Part shown: piece by piece, positions 8,273-17,028 of the stretch
Layout of the letters: each line of letters starts with the position of its first letter
How positions within the stretch are numbered: the first letter of the stretch is position 1
Source: Thalassovita sp.
Lineage (GTDB): Bacteria; Pseudomonadota; Alphaproteobacteria; Rhodobacterales; Rhodobacteraceae
Length of the DNA: 64,000 bases
Direction: 5' to 3'
Assembly: GCA_017792425.1 (NCBI GenBank)
Contig: CP051233.1
Span: forward strand, 2,197,642 to 2,261,641
Program-made: the position numbers and the translations under genes
The notes under the pieces: model-generated
Databases searched by the model: none
Seen by the model: only the letters and a program-made list of their open reading frames with translations
What the model was told of the DNA's origin: nothing

Positions 8273-9789
8273 GTCTTCATCTCCTTCAGGCGGTCGCGCA
8301 GGTCCGTTTTCAGAACCTTGCCATAGTTGTTCTTGGGCAGTTCGGTGATTGGGTAGTAATCCTTGGGCCGCTTGAACCGGGCGATCTGCGACAGGCAGTG
8401 CGCGTCCAACGCCTTTGGGTCCAGGTTCCGACCGGGCTTGGTGACGACGAAGGCCACCACGTCTTCGCCCCATTCGGCATTGGGGCGTCCGATCACGCTG
8501 ACCTCTTGCACGTCGGGGTGAGTCAGCAGGGCCTCTTCGACCTCGCGCGGGTAGATGTTTGTCCCGCCCGAGATGATCATGTCCTTGGACCGGTCCTGCA
8601 TGGTGACATAGCCGTCTTCGTCCATGAATCCCACGTCGCCGGTCAGCAGCCAGCCGTCCACGATGGTTTTTTCCGTCGCCTCGGGGTTCTGCCAGTACCC
8701 GGGCATGACCAGATCGCCGCGGACCATGATTTCACCGGGCTGGCCGGGGGGCAGCGGTTTGCCGTCGGCATCGCCGATCCGCACCTCTACCGGCGCTTGC
8801 GGGCGTCCAACCGAGGCCAGCCGGTTCCGCCAGCGCGGGTGGCTGCGGTCCGCGACCTCGTCCCGCGTCAGGGCGGTGATGCCCATCGGGGCCTCTCCCT
8901 GCCCGTAAATCTGCAGGAAGATCGGGCCAAAGTGATCTACCGCGTCCACGATATCGGCCACGTACATCGGGCCGCCGCCATAGACGATGGACCGCAGCCC
9001 TTCGCCGGTTTCGCCTGACTGCCGGGCGATGCCGGTCATGCGTTTGACCATCGTGGGGGCGGCGAACATGTGGACATTGCGGTGGTGGCGGGCCAGTTCG
9101 AAAATCTCGGCCTCTTCGAACCCGCCGGAAACCGGGCAGACGTGGCGCGCGCCCATCAGGACGTGGATCATATTGTAGATGCCCGCGCCGTGGCTCATCG
9201 GGGCGGCGTACAGCACGGAGTCCTGTTCGGTGACAGGATCGACGTTGGACAGGTAGGCCAGCGACATCACGATCAGCATCCGATGGGTGATCATCACGCC
9301 CTTGGGCCGTCCCGTGGTGCCAGAGGTATAGAACAGCCAGGACAGATCGCCGGGCGCACGCTGCCGTGGCGTGGCGGGATCGCTGGCCATGACGACGGCA
9401 TAGTCGGTGCCGGTCACATCCAGCACCGGACATGTCACGCCCGCATCCGTCAGAGCCTGTGCCAACCCCGGAGATGAGAAAGCCAACGTGGCCCCTGCGT
9501 TTTCGATGATCCAGGCGGCTTCTCGCCCGTGCAGTTTGGCGTTAATCGGGACGATGGCCGCACCCGCGTACCAGATACCGTACTGGACGATCAGGAAATC
9601 GGGGCAGTTCTTCATGAAGATCGCCACCCGGTCGCCGGGTTGCACCCCCTGCCCGGCCAGCCATTTCGCGACCCGGCAGGCGCGGTCATGGAACTGACCA
9701 TAGGTGGCCACGTGATCCATGCCCAAAAACAGCGCCGAGCGGTCCGGGTTCACCTGCGCCTGTCGTTGCAGCCAGAAACCGATGTTCAT
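8269..9789 (-). CDS. AMP-forming acyl-CoA ligase
   Basis: 506 residues of the ANL superfamily. The P-loop-like motif YTSGTTGRPKG is at 154-164. The adenylate-binding region YGQGEAPMG, the hinge region TGDVGFMDEDG and DRSKDMIISGGTNIYP follow, and the catalytic lysine is Lys 491 in NYGKVLK. It activates a carboxylic acid to its CoA thioester; chain length is not readable. It overlaps the genes on both sides by 4 bp, so the three enzymes are translationally coupled. Confidence 0.9.
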   Translation of the reverse strand: MNIGFWLQRQAQVNPDRSALFLGMDHVATYGQFHDRACRVAKWLAGQGVQPGDRVAIFMKNCPDFLIVQYGIWYAGAAIVPINAKLHGREAAWIIENAGATLAFSSPGLAQALTDAGVTCPVLDVTGTDYAVVMASDPATPRQRAPGDLSWLFYTSGTTGRPKGVMITHRMLIVMSLAYLSNVDPVTEQDSVLYAAPMSHGAGIYNMIHVLMGARHVCPVSGGFEEAEIFELARHHRNVHMFAAPTMVKRMTGIARQSGETGEGLRSIVYGGGPMYVADIVDAVDHFGPIFLQIYGQGEAPMGITALTRDEVADRSHPRWRNRLASVGRPQAPVEVRIGDADGKPLPPGQPGEIMVRGDLVMPGYWQNPEATEKTIVDGWLLTGDVGFMDEDGYVTMQDRSKDMIISGGTNIYPREVEEALLTHPDVQEVSVIGRPNAEWGEDVVAFVVTKPGRNLDPKALDAHCLSQIARFKRPKDYYPITELPKNNYGKVLKTDLRDRLKEMKT

Positions 9790-10901
9790 GCCTTTACCCC
9801 TTCGAGGATGCTGGCGTGACTGGCAACGCCGGACCCGCCCATGTTGAACACCAGCCCCAGTTCCGCGCCGGGGTGCTGCATCGCACCCGCCTGCCCGGTG
9901 ACCTGCCGCGCCACCAGCGCGTGCATGGACACGCCCGTGGCGCCGATCGGGTGGCCCTTGGCCTTCAGCCCGCCGGACAGGTTCACCGGCAGCCGCCCGC
10001 CCGCGTGGACGGTTCCGTCCTCCAGCAGGCACGCGCCCATTCCCTTTGGCGCAAGTCCCATCGCCTCGTAGATCAGCAGTTCGGCGATGGTGAAACAATC
10101 ATGCACCTCGGCCACGTCAATGTCGGTCACTGTCAGCCCCGCGCGCTGGTAGGCCAAGGCGATCGCCCGCGCCGGGCCTTCAAAATCGGTCAGCTTACGC
10201 ACCGACATCGGCAGCACGTCACTGACATGGGCGACCGAGCGTATCCGCACCGCCTTGGCCGCATCGCCCAACAGTTCCTCGGCCACGAGCACCACAGCCG
10301 CCGCGCCATCGGACACCAGCGAGCAATCGGTTTTCTTCAGCGGGGCCGCGATCATCGGGTTGCGGTCGCTTTCATGCAGGCAGAATTCCAGGTCCATCGG
10401 TTTCTGCAATTGCGCCAGCGGGTTGTTGACGGAATTGCCGTGGTTCTTGGCTGCGATCATCGCAAGCGCGCGGGTCTGATCGCCGTATTCGGTGAAATAG
10501 GCCTGCGCGAATTGCGCGAATACACCGGGGAAGGAAATTCCCGCTTCTTCCGGCTGGTAGGCGGCGGTTCCCAAGGCGGCCGTCACCTCGGCCCCCGGCA
10601 GGTGCGTCATCTTTTCCACCCCCACCACCAGCGCCACCTTGCAGTCCCCGGCCAGGATCGCCTGCCGCGCGGCGTGGATCGCGGCCGACCCGGTGGCGCA
10701 GGCGTTTTCAACGCGCACGGCGGGCTTATACCGCAGCGCCGGGTCGATCCCGATCATCAGCGACGAGGCAAACCCGTCCTGCACCATGCCACCGTTGTAA
10801 TGCCCCAGCCACATCCCGTCCACGTCCGCCCCACCGATCCCGGCGTCGGCCAGCGCCTCGCGACCGAACTTCGTATGCCCCCATCCGACGATGTAAACCA
10901 T
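9786..10901 (-). CDS. Thiolase-family acyltransferase (SCP-x type) with a short N-terminal region
   Basis: 371 residues, start ATG 10901 after AAGGGAGGT. The acylated cysteine is Cys 68 (ENACATGSA), the histidine is in EVHDCFTIAE and the glycine loop is GHPIGATG. Relatives begin with a GWxHTxFG strand followed by a helix of roughly 15-20 residues before the AGxxxxDVDG turn. Here HTKFG runs directly into REALADAG, so that helix seems absent. All catalytic residues remain. It is the first gene of the thiolase-ligase-dehydrogenase operon. Confidence 0.85.
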   Translation of the reverse strand: MVYIVGWGHTKFGREALADAGIGGADVDGMWLGHYNGGMVQDGFASSLMIGIDPALRYKPAVRVENACATGSAAIHAARQAILAGDCKVALVVGVEKMTHLPGAEVTAALGTAAYQPEEAGISFPGVFAQFAQAYFTEYGDQTRALAMIAAKNHGNSVNNPLAQLQKPMDLEFCLHESDRNPMIAAPLKKTDCSLVSDGAAAVVLVAEELLGDAAKAVRIRSVAHVSDVLPMSVRKLTDFEGPARAIALAYQRAGLTVTDIDVAEVHDCFTIAELLIYEAMGLAPKGMGACLLEDGTVHAGGRLPVNLSGGLKAKGHPIGATGVSMHALVARQVTGQAGAMQHPGAELGLVFNMGGSGVASHASILEGVKA

Positions 10902-10957
10902 GATTACCTCCCTTGCGATCACGCCTAGCAAAGCACCGACGCGCGCGCCGCGCAATT

Positions 10958-10991
10958 CGTAGAAATACGCCGCCACCCACGTAGAAATACG
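10958..10991. promoter_or_regulatory. Two identical 12-bp boxes CGTAGAAATACG between thiolase and LuxR-type regulator
   Basis: CGTAGAAATACG occurs at 10958-10969 and 10980-10991. Each copy is a CGTA-N4-TACG inverted repeat. The copies start 22 bp apart, about two DNA turns, so both face the same side of the helix. They lie between the divergent thiolase operon and the regulator and are good candidate sites for the LuxR-type product. The second copy overlaps the GTG that would extend the regulator, which supports the downstream ATG start. Confidence 0.65.
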
Positions 10992-11032
10992 TGCCCTTTG
11001 CATCGGCGGGAAAATCCGGGCATATCTGGCGC

Positions 11033-11575
11033 ATGAGCCTTGGGGACATCGCCTTTGAATATGCGCCGGTCGGCCTGTGTATGCTGGAAAACCGCATTAT
11101 CACCGGCTGCAACCGTGAATTCGCGCATATCTTCGGCGGTGGCGTGTCCGATTTCGAAGGCGTGCCCTTTGCGCATTTCTATGCCTCGATGGAGGACTAC
11201 GAAAAGATCGGTGCGCGCGGGCTGGCGCAGATGCGCAAGACCGGCACCTATGCCGATGAACGGGTGATGCGGCGGCGCTCCGGCGCGCTGTTCTGGTGCC
11301 GGGTGCGCGGCCAGTCGCTGACCCCCGAAGACCCGTTCCGCAAGGGCATCTGGTCACTGTCGGACCTGTCCGATGAACGCCCCATCGTGCAACTGACCCA
11401 ACGTGAGCGCGAAGTGGCGATCCTGACCTGCCGTGGCATGACCAGCAAGGAAATCGGCAAGGAACTGAACCTGTCCTATCGTACTGTCGAGTTGTACCGC
11501 GCCCGGTTGCTGGAAAAATTCGGGGCGCGGAAACTGGCGGAACTGGTGGCGAAACTGTCGGGAATGCCGCTGTAG
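11033..11575 (+). CDS. PAS-domain LuxR-family transcriptional regulator
   Basis: 180 residues with start at ATG 11033. Residues about 5-105 form a PAS sensor (EYAPVGLCML, REFAHIFG, WCRVRGQSL). Residues about 118-176 form a LuxR/NarL HTH (TQREREVAILTCRGMTSKEIGKELNLSYRTVELYRARLLEK). It probably controls the divergent thiolase/ligase/dehydrogenase operon through the twin boxes upstream. The signal is unknown. No strong ribosome site precedes ATG 11033, so the start is somewhat uncertain. Confidence 0.85.
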   Translation: MSLGDIAFEYAPVGLCMLENRIITGCNREFAHIFGGGVSDFEGVPFAHFYASMEDYEKIGARGLAQMRKTGTYADERVMRRRSGALFWCRVRGQSLTPEDPFRKGIWSLSDLSDERPIVQLTQREREVAILTCRGMTSKEIGKELNLSYRTVELYRARLLEKFGARKLAELVAKLSGMPL

Positions 11576-11748
11576 ACCGGCGGGAAAACGCTGGCGCGGG
11601 GCATTTTCCCCTCGCATTTCCGGGCAAAACTTCCCACATTCCGGTCAAGATCGGCGCTTTCCGAGGCGTCAATCATCGCCTATAAGGCGGCCAGAATGGC
11701 AAGGAGCTGCGCCCGTATAGCAGCCAACCGCAACCGGTCGAGGACAAA

Positions 11749-12240
11749 ATGACTAAGAAAAACCATGACTCTGATGTGGCCTTCATCCAGGCGCTGGCCG
11801 AGCTTTTGCGCGCCAATGACCTGACCGAACTGGAAGTGATGCGCGAATACGCCGACAACGACAGCCTGAACGTCCGGGTCAGCCGCGCCCAGCAAGTCGT
11901 GACCCAGGTCGCCGCCGTCCCCGCCGCCGTCGCGGCAGCCCCGGCCGTCGCGGCCCCTGCCCCCGCAACCGCAGCCGCGACCCCCGCAGGCGACCCGGCC
12001 AGCCATCCCGGCGCGGTGACTTCGCCCATGGTGGGTACGGTTTACCTGCAGGCCGAACCGGGTTCGCCCCCCTTCGTGTCGGTCGGCGCACAGGTCAAGG
12101 AAGGCGACACCCTGCTGATCATCGAGGCCATGAAAACCATGAACCACATCCCGGCCCCGAAATCGGGCACGGTAAAGCGGATCCTGGTCGAGGATACCAG
12201 CGCCGTCGAATTCGGCGCGCCGCTGATGATCATCGAATAA
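11749..12240 (+). CDS. accB: Acetyl-CoA carboxylase biotin carboxyl carrier protein
   Basis: 163 residues. An N-terminal helical region (1-50) and an Ala/Pro-rich linker (52-83) precede a biotinyl domain, whose EAMKTMN motif puts the biotinyl lysine at Lys 129. It carries CO2 between biotin carboxylase and carboxyltransferase in the first step of fatty acid synthesis. It is followed 10 bp later by accC, the usual accBC operon. A small CGCCT-ATA-AGGCG hairpin lies in the leader (about 11674-11687). Confidence 0.97.
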   Translation: MTKKNHDSDVAFIQALAELLRANDLTELEVMREYADNDSLNVRVSRAQQVVTQVAAVPAAVAAAPAVAAPAPATAAATPAGDPASHPGAVTSPMVGTVYLQAEPGSPPFVSVGAQVKEGDTLLIIEAMKTMNHIPAPKSGTVKRILVEDTSAVEFGAPLMIIE

Positions 12241-12250
12241 GGGCCGCGCC

Positions 12251-13600
12251 ATGTTCGACAAGATCCTGATTGCCAACCGCGGGGAAATCGCGCTGCGCGT
12301 AATCCGCGCCTGCCGCGAAATGGGCATCCAGTCCGTCGCGGTTCATTCCACGGCGGATGCGGACGCCATGCACGTGCGCATGGCGGACGAAGCCGTCTGT
12401 ATTGGTCCGCCGTCCAGTGCCCAAAGCTATCTGCACATCCCGTCCATCATCGCAGCCTGCGAAGTGACCGGCGCGCAGGCGATCCATCCGGGCTATGGCT
12501 TTCTGTCGGAGAACGCCAATTTCGTGCAGATCGTCGAGGATCACGGCATCACCTTCGTCGGCCCCTCTGCAGCGCATATCCGCATCATGGGCGACAAGAT
12601 CACCGCCAAGGATACCGCGAAAACCTTGGGCATCCCGGTTGTTCCAGGGTCGGACGGCGGCGTGGCCACCGTCGAAGAGGCCAAGAAGATCGGGCGGGAC
12701 TTCGGCTATCCGGTGATCGTCAAGGCCACCGCGGGCGGCGGCGGGCGCGGTATGAAGGTCGCCCGCACCGAGGAAGAAATGGAAAAGGCGTTCCGCACCG
12801 CGCGCGCCGAGGCCAAGGCCGCGTTCGGTAACGACGAGGTCTATATTGAAAAATACCTGACAACCCCGCGCCACATCGAAATTCAGGTCTTTGGCGACGG
12901 CAAGGGCAACGGTGTCCACCTGGGAGAACGTGACTGTTCACTGCAGCGCCGCCACCAGAAGGTGTTCGAAGAGGCCCCCGGCCCCTGCATCTCCCACGAG
13001 GAACGCGCCCAGATCGGCAAGATCTGCGCCGACGCCATCGGCAAGATGGGGTATCGCGGCGCGGGCACCATCGAGTTCCTGTACGAAAAGGGAGAGTTCT
13101 ATTTCATCGAGATGAACACCCGTCTGCAGGTGGAACACCCGGTGACGGAATCCATCTTCGGCGTGGACTTGGTGCGCGAACAGATCCGCGTGGCCGAAGG
13201 CATGCCGATGTCGTTCACGCAGGATGACCTGTCGATCAACGGCCACGCCATCGAGGTCCGCATCAACGCGGAAAAACTGCCCAACTTCTCGCCCTGTCCG
13301 GGCCGGATCACGCAGTTTCACGCGCCGGGCGGGCTGGGTGTGCGCATGGATTCGGCGCTCTATGACGGCTATTCGATCCCGCCCTATTATGACAGCCTGA
13401 TCGGCAAGCTGATCGTGCATGGCCGCGACCGCGCAGAGGCGCTGTCCCGTCTGAACCGGGCGCTTGGCGAATTGATCGTGGACGGGGTGGACACCACGCT
13501 GCCGCTGTTCCACGCCCTGCTGCAGGAACAAGACATCCACTCTGGCAACTACAACATCCATTGGCTGGAAAAGTGGCTGGAAGCCAACCTGGCCGGATAA
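12251..13600 (+). CDS. accC: Acetyl-CoA carboxylase, biotin carboxylase subunit
   Basis: 449 residues, the normal length. It begins MFDKILIANRGEIALR and has the ATP-grasp glycine loop KATAGGGGRGMK near residues 158-169 and EMNTRLQVEHPVTE near 287-300. It carboxylates the biotin on AccB using ATP and bicarbonate. It is followed directly by a strong intrinsic terminator. Confidence 0.98.
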   Translation: MFDKILIANRGEIALRVIRACREMGIQSVAVHSTADADAMHVRMADEAVCIGPPSSAQSYLHIPSIIAACEVTGAQAIHPGYGFLSENANFVQIVEDHGITFVGPSAAHIRIMGDKITAKDTAKTLGIPVVPGSDGGVATVEEAKKIGRDFGYPVIVKATAGGGGRGMKVARTEEEMEKAFRTARAEAKAAFGNDEVYIEKYLTTPRHIEIQVFGDGKGNGVHLGERDCSLQRRHQKVFEEAPGPCISHEERAQIGKICADAIGKMGYRGAGTIEFLYEKGEFYFIEMNTRLQVEHPVTESIFGVDLVREQIRVAEGMPMSFTQDDLSINGHAIEVRINAEKLPNFSPCPGRITQFHAPGGLGVRMDSALYDGYSIPPYYDSLIGKLIVHGRDRAEALSRLNRALGELIVDGVDTTLPLFHALLQEQDIHSGNYNIHWLEKWLEANLAG

Positions 13601-13606
13601 GATAAC

Positions 13607-13634
13607 AGGCCGGGCCTTTGGGTCCGGCCTTTTT
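13607..13634 (+). terminator. Intrinsic terminator of accBC
   Basis: A 10-bp stem (AGGCCGGGCC with GGTCCGGCCT, one G-T pair), a TTTG loop and a T run. It begins 6 bp after the accC stop. Confidence 0.9.
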
Positions 13635-13648
13635 GCCACGGGGGACGG

Positions 13649-14299
13649 ATGCCCAAAGACGACCTGATCCTGACACCGCAACTGCTGTTGAACGCCTATG
13701 CCTCGGGGGTATTCCCGATGGCCGAACATCAGGACGACCCCGAGATTTTCTGGGTGGACCCGCGTCGCAGGGGGATTTTCCCGCTGGAGGAATTCCACAT
13801 CTCGCGCAGCCTGGCCCGGCGTATCCGGCGGGGGGGATACAGGATCAGCGTCAATCAGGATTTCGAAGGCGTCGTGAAGGGCTGCGCCGACCGGACGGAA
13901 ACCTGGATCAACGCCCAGATATTCGACCTGTACATGCGGTTACACGCGATGGGTTTCGCCCATTCACTGGAAGTCTGGATGGACGATGAACTGGTCGGTG
14001 GCGTCTATGGCGTGAGCCTGGGGCGGGCGTTTTTCGGGGAGAGCATGTTTTCGCGGCGCACGGATGCGTCAAAGATTGCGCTGGCCTACCTTGTGGACAG
14101 GCTGAGGCTCGCGGGATTCACCCTGTTCGACACGCAGTTCATAACGCCGCATCTGGGCCGGCTGGGCGCGACAGAGATCACGCGGGCACGCTATCACAGG
14201 CTGCTGGAAGAGGCGTTGGAAGGGGACGCGGATTTCACCGCCCCCGCGTTGCCAGACTCACCTCAAGACGTCTTGCAGCGCAGCACCCAGACGTCATAG
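13649..14299 (+). CDS. aat: Leucyl/phenylalanyl-tRNA--protein transferase
   Basis: 216 residues. Family blocks are LLLNAYASGVFPMAE, WVDPRRRGIFPLEEFHISRSL, HSLEVWMDDELVGGVYGVSLGRAFFGESMFSR and DTQFITPHLGRLGA. It adds Leu or Phe to N-terminal Arg/Lys of proteins, marking them for ClpAP (N-degron pathway). clpX and clpP lie in the same window. Its 3' end overlaps the convergent DUF2155 gene by 37 bp. Confidence 0.96.
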   Translation: MPKDDLILTPQLLLNAYASGVFPMAEHQDDPEIFWVDPRRRGIFPLEEFHISRSLARRIRRGGYRISVNQDFEGVVKGCADRTETWINAQIFDLYMRLHAMGFAHSLEVWMDDELVGGVYGVSLGRAFFGESMFSRRTDASKIALAYLVDRLRLAGFTLFDTQFITPHLGRLGATEITRARYHRLLEEALEGDADFTAPALPDSPQDVLQRSTQTS

Positions 14300-14649
14300 C
14301 GCGCGTGATCCAGCGCGTTGAGGGCCGGGGACGATGCCAGCATCCACCCTTGGAACACCGGTTCAGGCTGGCCCTGTTCGCGGATCGTCAGATAGGCATA
14401 CGCATCCCCGGCGGGGTTGCCTTCTGGATAGCGGCATTCCCCCAGTTCAATCACCAGCCGCGCATATTCAACGCTGCCGCCGTTTGGCACCTCGATGTCC
14501 TGGAATTGGGCATTGACCTTGTCCAGCCCGCGCAGAATAGCGCCACTGCCCAAGCTGACACCTTCGGCATCGCTGTCCGGGATCACGTCGTTCTGGGCCA
14601 GCGCCGGTGCGGACAAGGCCAGAAACCCGGCCAGCAACAGGCGCCTCAT
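14263..14649 (-). CDS. DUF2155 exported protein
   Basis: 128 residues with a Sec signal peptide (MRRLLLAGFLALSAPALA, cleavage near 18). The mature part contains SGAILRGLDK and VFQGWMLASSPALNALDHARYDVWVLRC, the DUF2155 signature. The function of this alphaproteobacterial family is unknown. It follows mlaD with a 4-bp overlap, suggesting a cell-envelope role (inference). It has only two cysteines, so no conserved disulfide pattern can be read. Confidence 0.88.
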   Translation of the reverse strand: MRRLLLAGFLALSAPALAQNDVIPDSDAEGVSLGSGAILRGLDKVNAQFQDIEVPNGGSVEYARLVIELGECRYPEGNPAGDAYAYLTIREQGQPEPVFQGWMLASSPALNALDHARYDVWVLRCKTS

Positions 14650-15107
14650 TCCGTGGCCCCCTGATCGGACGACCCGGTGACGAATTTCATCAGCAGGCTG
14701 ACCAGCGAGACCGAGCCCTGGGTATCCTCGATCTCGGCCCCGGGTTGAAAGTTGAAAGGCGATCCACCCGGTACGATTTCCACGAAATTGCCGCCCAGCA
14801 AGCCTTCGGAGGCAACGACAACCGCGCTGTCATCCGGGATTTCGATCCCGTCGATCAGCGAAAACGTGGTGTCGGCGCGAAAGGTCTGCGGGTTCAGTTT
14901 CAGGTCCGTCACAGTGCCGATCTTGACCCCTGCCAGACGTACATCCGTGCCGACAGTCACGCCCTCGGCCGAGCGGAAAGAGGCAGTCAGCGGATAGCCG
15001 GTGGTGGCACCGGAAAACCCGGTGATCTGGCCCGCGTAGACGACAAAGCCGATGGCAACCGCAAGCACGGCACCACCGACGAAAACTTCGGTCTTGTTTT
15101 CAGACAT
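14646..15107 (-). CDS. mlaD: MlaD-family (MCE) lipid-transport protein
   Basis: 153 residues. ATG 15107 gives an N-terminal anchor (TEVFVGGAVLAVAIGFVVYAG) followed by one MCE domain (LTASFRSAEGVTVGTDVRLAGVKIGTV, then EGLLGGNFVEI). In the Mla system such proteins form a hexameric periplasmic ring that carries phospholipids to or from the outer membrane. The rest of the Mla complex is not in this window. It sits 10 bp after the NDUFA12 gene. Confidence 0.9.
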   Translation of the reverse strand: MSENKTEVFVGGAVLAVAIGFVVYAGQITGFSGATTGYPLTASFRSAEGVTVGTDVRLAGVKIGTVTDLKLNPQTFRADTTFSLIDGIEIPDDSAVVVASEGLLGGNFVEIVPGGSPFNFQPGAEIEDTQGSVSLVSLLMKFVTGSSDQGATE

Positions 15108-15117
15108 TTGCGGTCCC

Positions 15118-15501
15118 TTATTCGGGCGACCACGCCTCGTAATCGGCGCGATCGTCCGGGCGCGAACGGCGGATGGACCCGACCGGCGCATAGGCCAAGG
15201 CCGAACCGGTCAGGTTTTCCTGATGCGGTTTTTCCCATGCCTTGTGCGACAGGGCGGTTGCGCCCGGCATTTCGTCAAAGGTGTGGTGCAGCCAGCCATG
15301 CCAATCGGCGCTGATGCGGCTTGCCTCGACCTCTCCGTTGAAGATGACCCAACGGCGCTTGCCATCCACGCTGCGGTAAAAGACGTTACCCTGCTCGTCC
15401 TCGCCGACCTTGACGCCCTTGCGCCAAGTGTACAGACGGGTGTTCAGGGTCTGGCCGTTCCACCAGGTGACTGCGCTGAGGATGGTGTTCAGAATGCCCA
15501 T
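15118..15501 (-). CDS. NADH:ubiquinone oxidoreductase subunit NDUFA12 family (B17.2-like)
   Basis: 127 residues with ATG 15501. Family landmarks are TWWNGQTLNTRLYTW, VGEDEQGNVFYR, RRWVIFNGEVEASRISADWHGWLHH and KPHQENLTGS. In alphaproteobacteria this accessory subunit belongs to complex I and is often encoded away from nuo genes, beside mlaD and a DUF2155 gene as here. An in-frame upstream ATG at 15540 is less likely because the family starts close to MGIL. Confidence 0.93.
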   Translation of the reverse strand: MGILNTILSAVTWWNGQTLNTRLYTWRKGVKVGEDEQGNVFYRSVDGKRRWVIFNGEVEASRISADWHGWLHHTFDEMPGATALSHKAWEKPHQENLTGSALAYAPVGSIRRSRPDDRADYEAWSPE

Positions 15502-15572
15502 GGGTCTCTCCAGAAATTCCTTGCCCCTGATATGGACCAATTCCCGGCAAAGGTCCAGTGTCAGAAGGCCGC

Positions 15573-15596
15573 AAAAAAGGCGGGCATCGGCCCGCC
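15573..15596 (-). terminator. Intrinsic terminator of clpX
   Basis: On the minus strand GGCGGGC and GCCCGCC form a 7-bp stem with a short loop, followed by six T residues. It lies 25 bp after the clpX stop. Confidence 0.9.
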
Positions 15597-15620
15597 TTCC
15601 TGTTTCCGCCGACGGGGATC

Positions 15621-16883
15621 TCAGCCCGCGCTGGCGCCTTCCTTCTTGGGATCCACAAAGATCGTCAGGGGCTTCGCGGCAGAGGTCGCGGCCTCTTCGT
15701 TCACCACCACTTCTTCGACGTTTTCCATGCTGGGAAGTTCGAACATCGTGTCCAGCAGGATATCCTCCAGGATGGATCGCAGGCCGCGTGCGCCCGTCTT
15801 GCGGGCGATGGCGCGCTTGGCGATGGCCTTCAGCGCATCATCGGTAAAGCTGAGCTGCACGCCCTCCAGTTCGAACAGGCGCTGGTATTGCTTGATCAGC
15901 GCGTTCTTCGGTTCGGTCAGGATGGTGACCAGCGCATCCTCGTCCAGGTCTTCCAGCGTGGCGATCACGGGCAGGCGGCCGACGAATTCCGGGATCAGGC
16001 CGAATTTCAGCAGGTCTTCGGGTTCCAGATCCTTGAAAACCTCGCCGACGTTGCGGGTTTCGGGGTCTTTCACATCGGCGCCGAATCCCATCGCGCTGCC
16101 CTTGCCGCGCTGCGCGATGATCCGGTCCAGCCCGGCGAAGGCGCCGCCGCAGATGAACAGGATGTTGGTGGTGTCCACCTGCAGGAATTCCTGCTGCGGA
16201 TGTTTGCGCCCGCCCTGCGGCGGCACAGAGGCGACGGTGCCTTCCATCAGCTTCAGCAGGGCCTGTTGCACGCCCTCGCCCGACACGTCGCGGGTGATCG
16301 AGGGGTTTTCGGACTTGCGGGTGATCTTGTCGACCTCGTCGATATAGACGATGCCGCGCTGCGCGCGTTCAACGTTGTATTCCGAGGATTGCAGCAGCTT
16401 CAGGATGATGTTTTCGACATCTTCGCCCACGTAGCCGGCCTCGGTCAGGGTGGTCGCGTCAGCCATCGTAAAGGGCACATCCAGAATGCGCGCCAAGGTC
16501 TGCGCCAGCAGGGTCTTGCCGCAACCGGTCGGACCGATCAGCAGGATGTTCGACTTCGACAGCTCGATATCGTTGGACTTCTGCGAATGGTTCAGACGCT
16601 TGTAGTGGTTGTGCACCGCGACGGACAGCACGCGCTTGGCCATCGCCTGCCCAATCACGTAATCGTCCAGAACCTTGCAGATGTCGCGCGGCGTCGGCAC
16701 CCCTTCGGAGGATTTCAAGCCGGAGCTTTTCGTCTCTTCGCGGATGATGTCCATGCAAAGCTCGACACATTCATCGCAGATAAAAACGGTCGGACCGGCA
16801 ATCAGCTTGCGGACCTCGTGCTGGCTTTTGCCGCAGAAGCTGCAGTAGAGCGTGTTCTTGCTGTCGCCAGAGTTGTTCGCCAT
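15621..16883 (-). CDS. clpX: ATP-dependent protease ATP-binding subunit ClpX
   Basis: 420 residues. The N-terminal zinc-binding domain uses Cys 14, 17, 36 and 39. Walker A is GPTGCGKT at 117-124 and Walker B ends in IVYIDEVDKI. Pore and sensor segments GYVGEDVEN and ARKTGARGLRSI follow. It unfolds substrates and feeds them to ClpP. ATG 16883 follows GAAAGGGACGAA. Confidence 0.98.
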   Translation of the reverse strand: MANNSGDSKNTLYCSFCGKSQHEVRKLIAGPTVFICDECVELCMDIIREETKSSGLKSSEGVPTPRDICKVLDDYVIGQAMAKRVLSVAVHNHYKRLNHSQKSNDIELSKSNILLIGPTGCGKTLLAQTLARILDVPFTMADATTLTEAGYVGEDVENIILKLLQSSEYNVERAQRGIVYIDEVDKITRKSENPSITRDVSGEGVQQALLKLMEGTVASVPPQGGRKHPQQEFLQVDTTNILFICGGAFAGLDRIIAQRGKGSAMGFGADVKDPETRNVGEVFKDLEPEDLLKFGLIPEFVGRLPVIATLEDLDEDALVTILTEPKNALIKQYQRLFELEGVQLSFTDDALKAIAKRAIARKTGARGLRSILEDILLDTMFELPSMENVEEVVVNEEAATSAAKPLTIFVDPKKEGASAG

Positions 16884-16988
16884 TTCGTCCCTTTCAGGCC
16901 TCGTCTTGCATGTCTGTCGGGCAGCGTAGTCATCCTGCGGGCCACCCTGGCCCCAAGATTAGGCCAGCCCCGCTGTGGCTACAATGCC

Positions 16989-17019
16989 AAAACGCCCCGC
17001 CGATTCAGATCGCGGGGCG
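16989..17019 (-). terminator. Intrinsic terminator of clpP
   Basis: On the minus strand CGCCCCGC and GCGGGGCG form a perfect 8-bp stem with an 11-nt loop, followed by TTTT. It lies between clpP and clpX, so the two have at least partly separate transcripts. Confidence 0.85.
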
Positions 17020-17028
17020 CGATCTTTG

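Noticed and set aside
10991..11032. GTG start adding 14 residues to the PAS-LuxR regulator
   Set aside because: The GTG lies within the second CGTAGAAATACG box, and the PAS domain alignment begins after ATG 11033.
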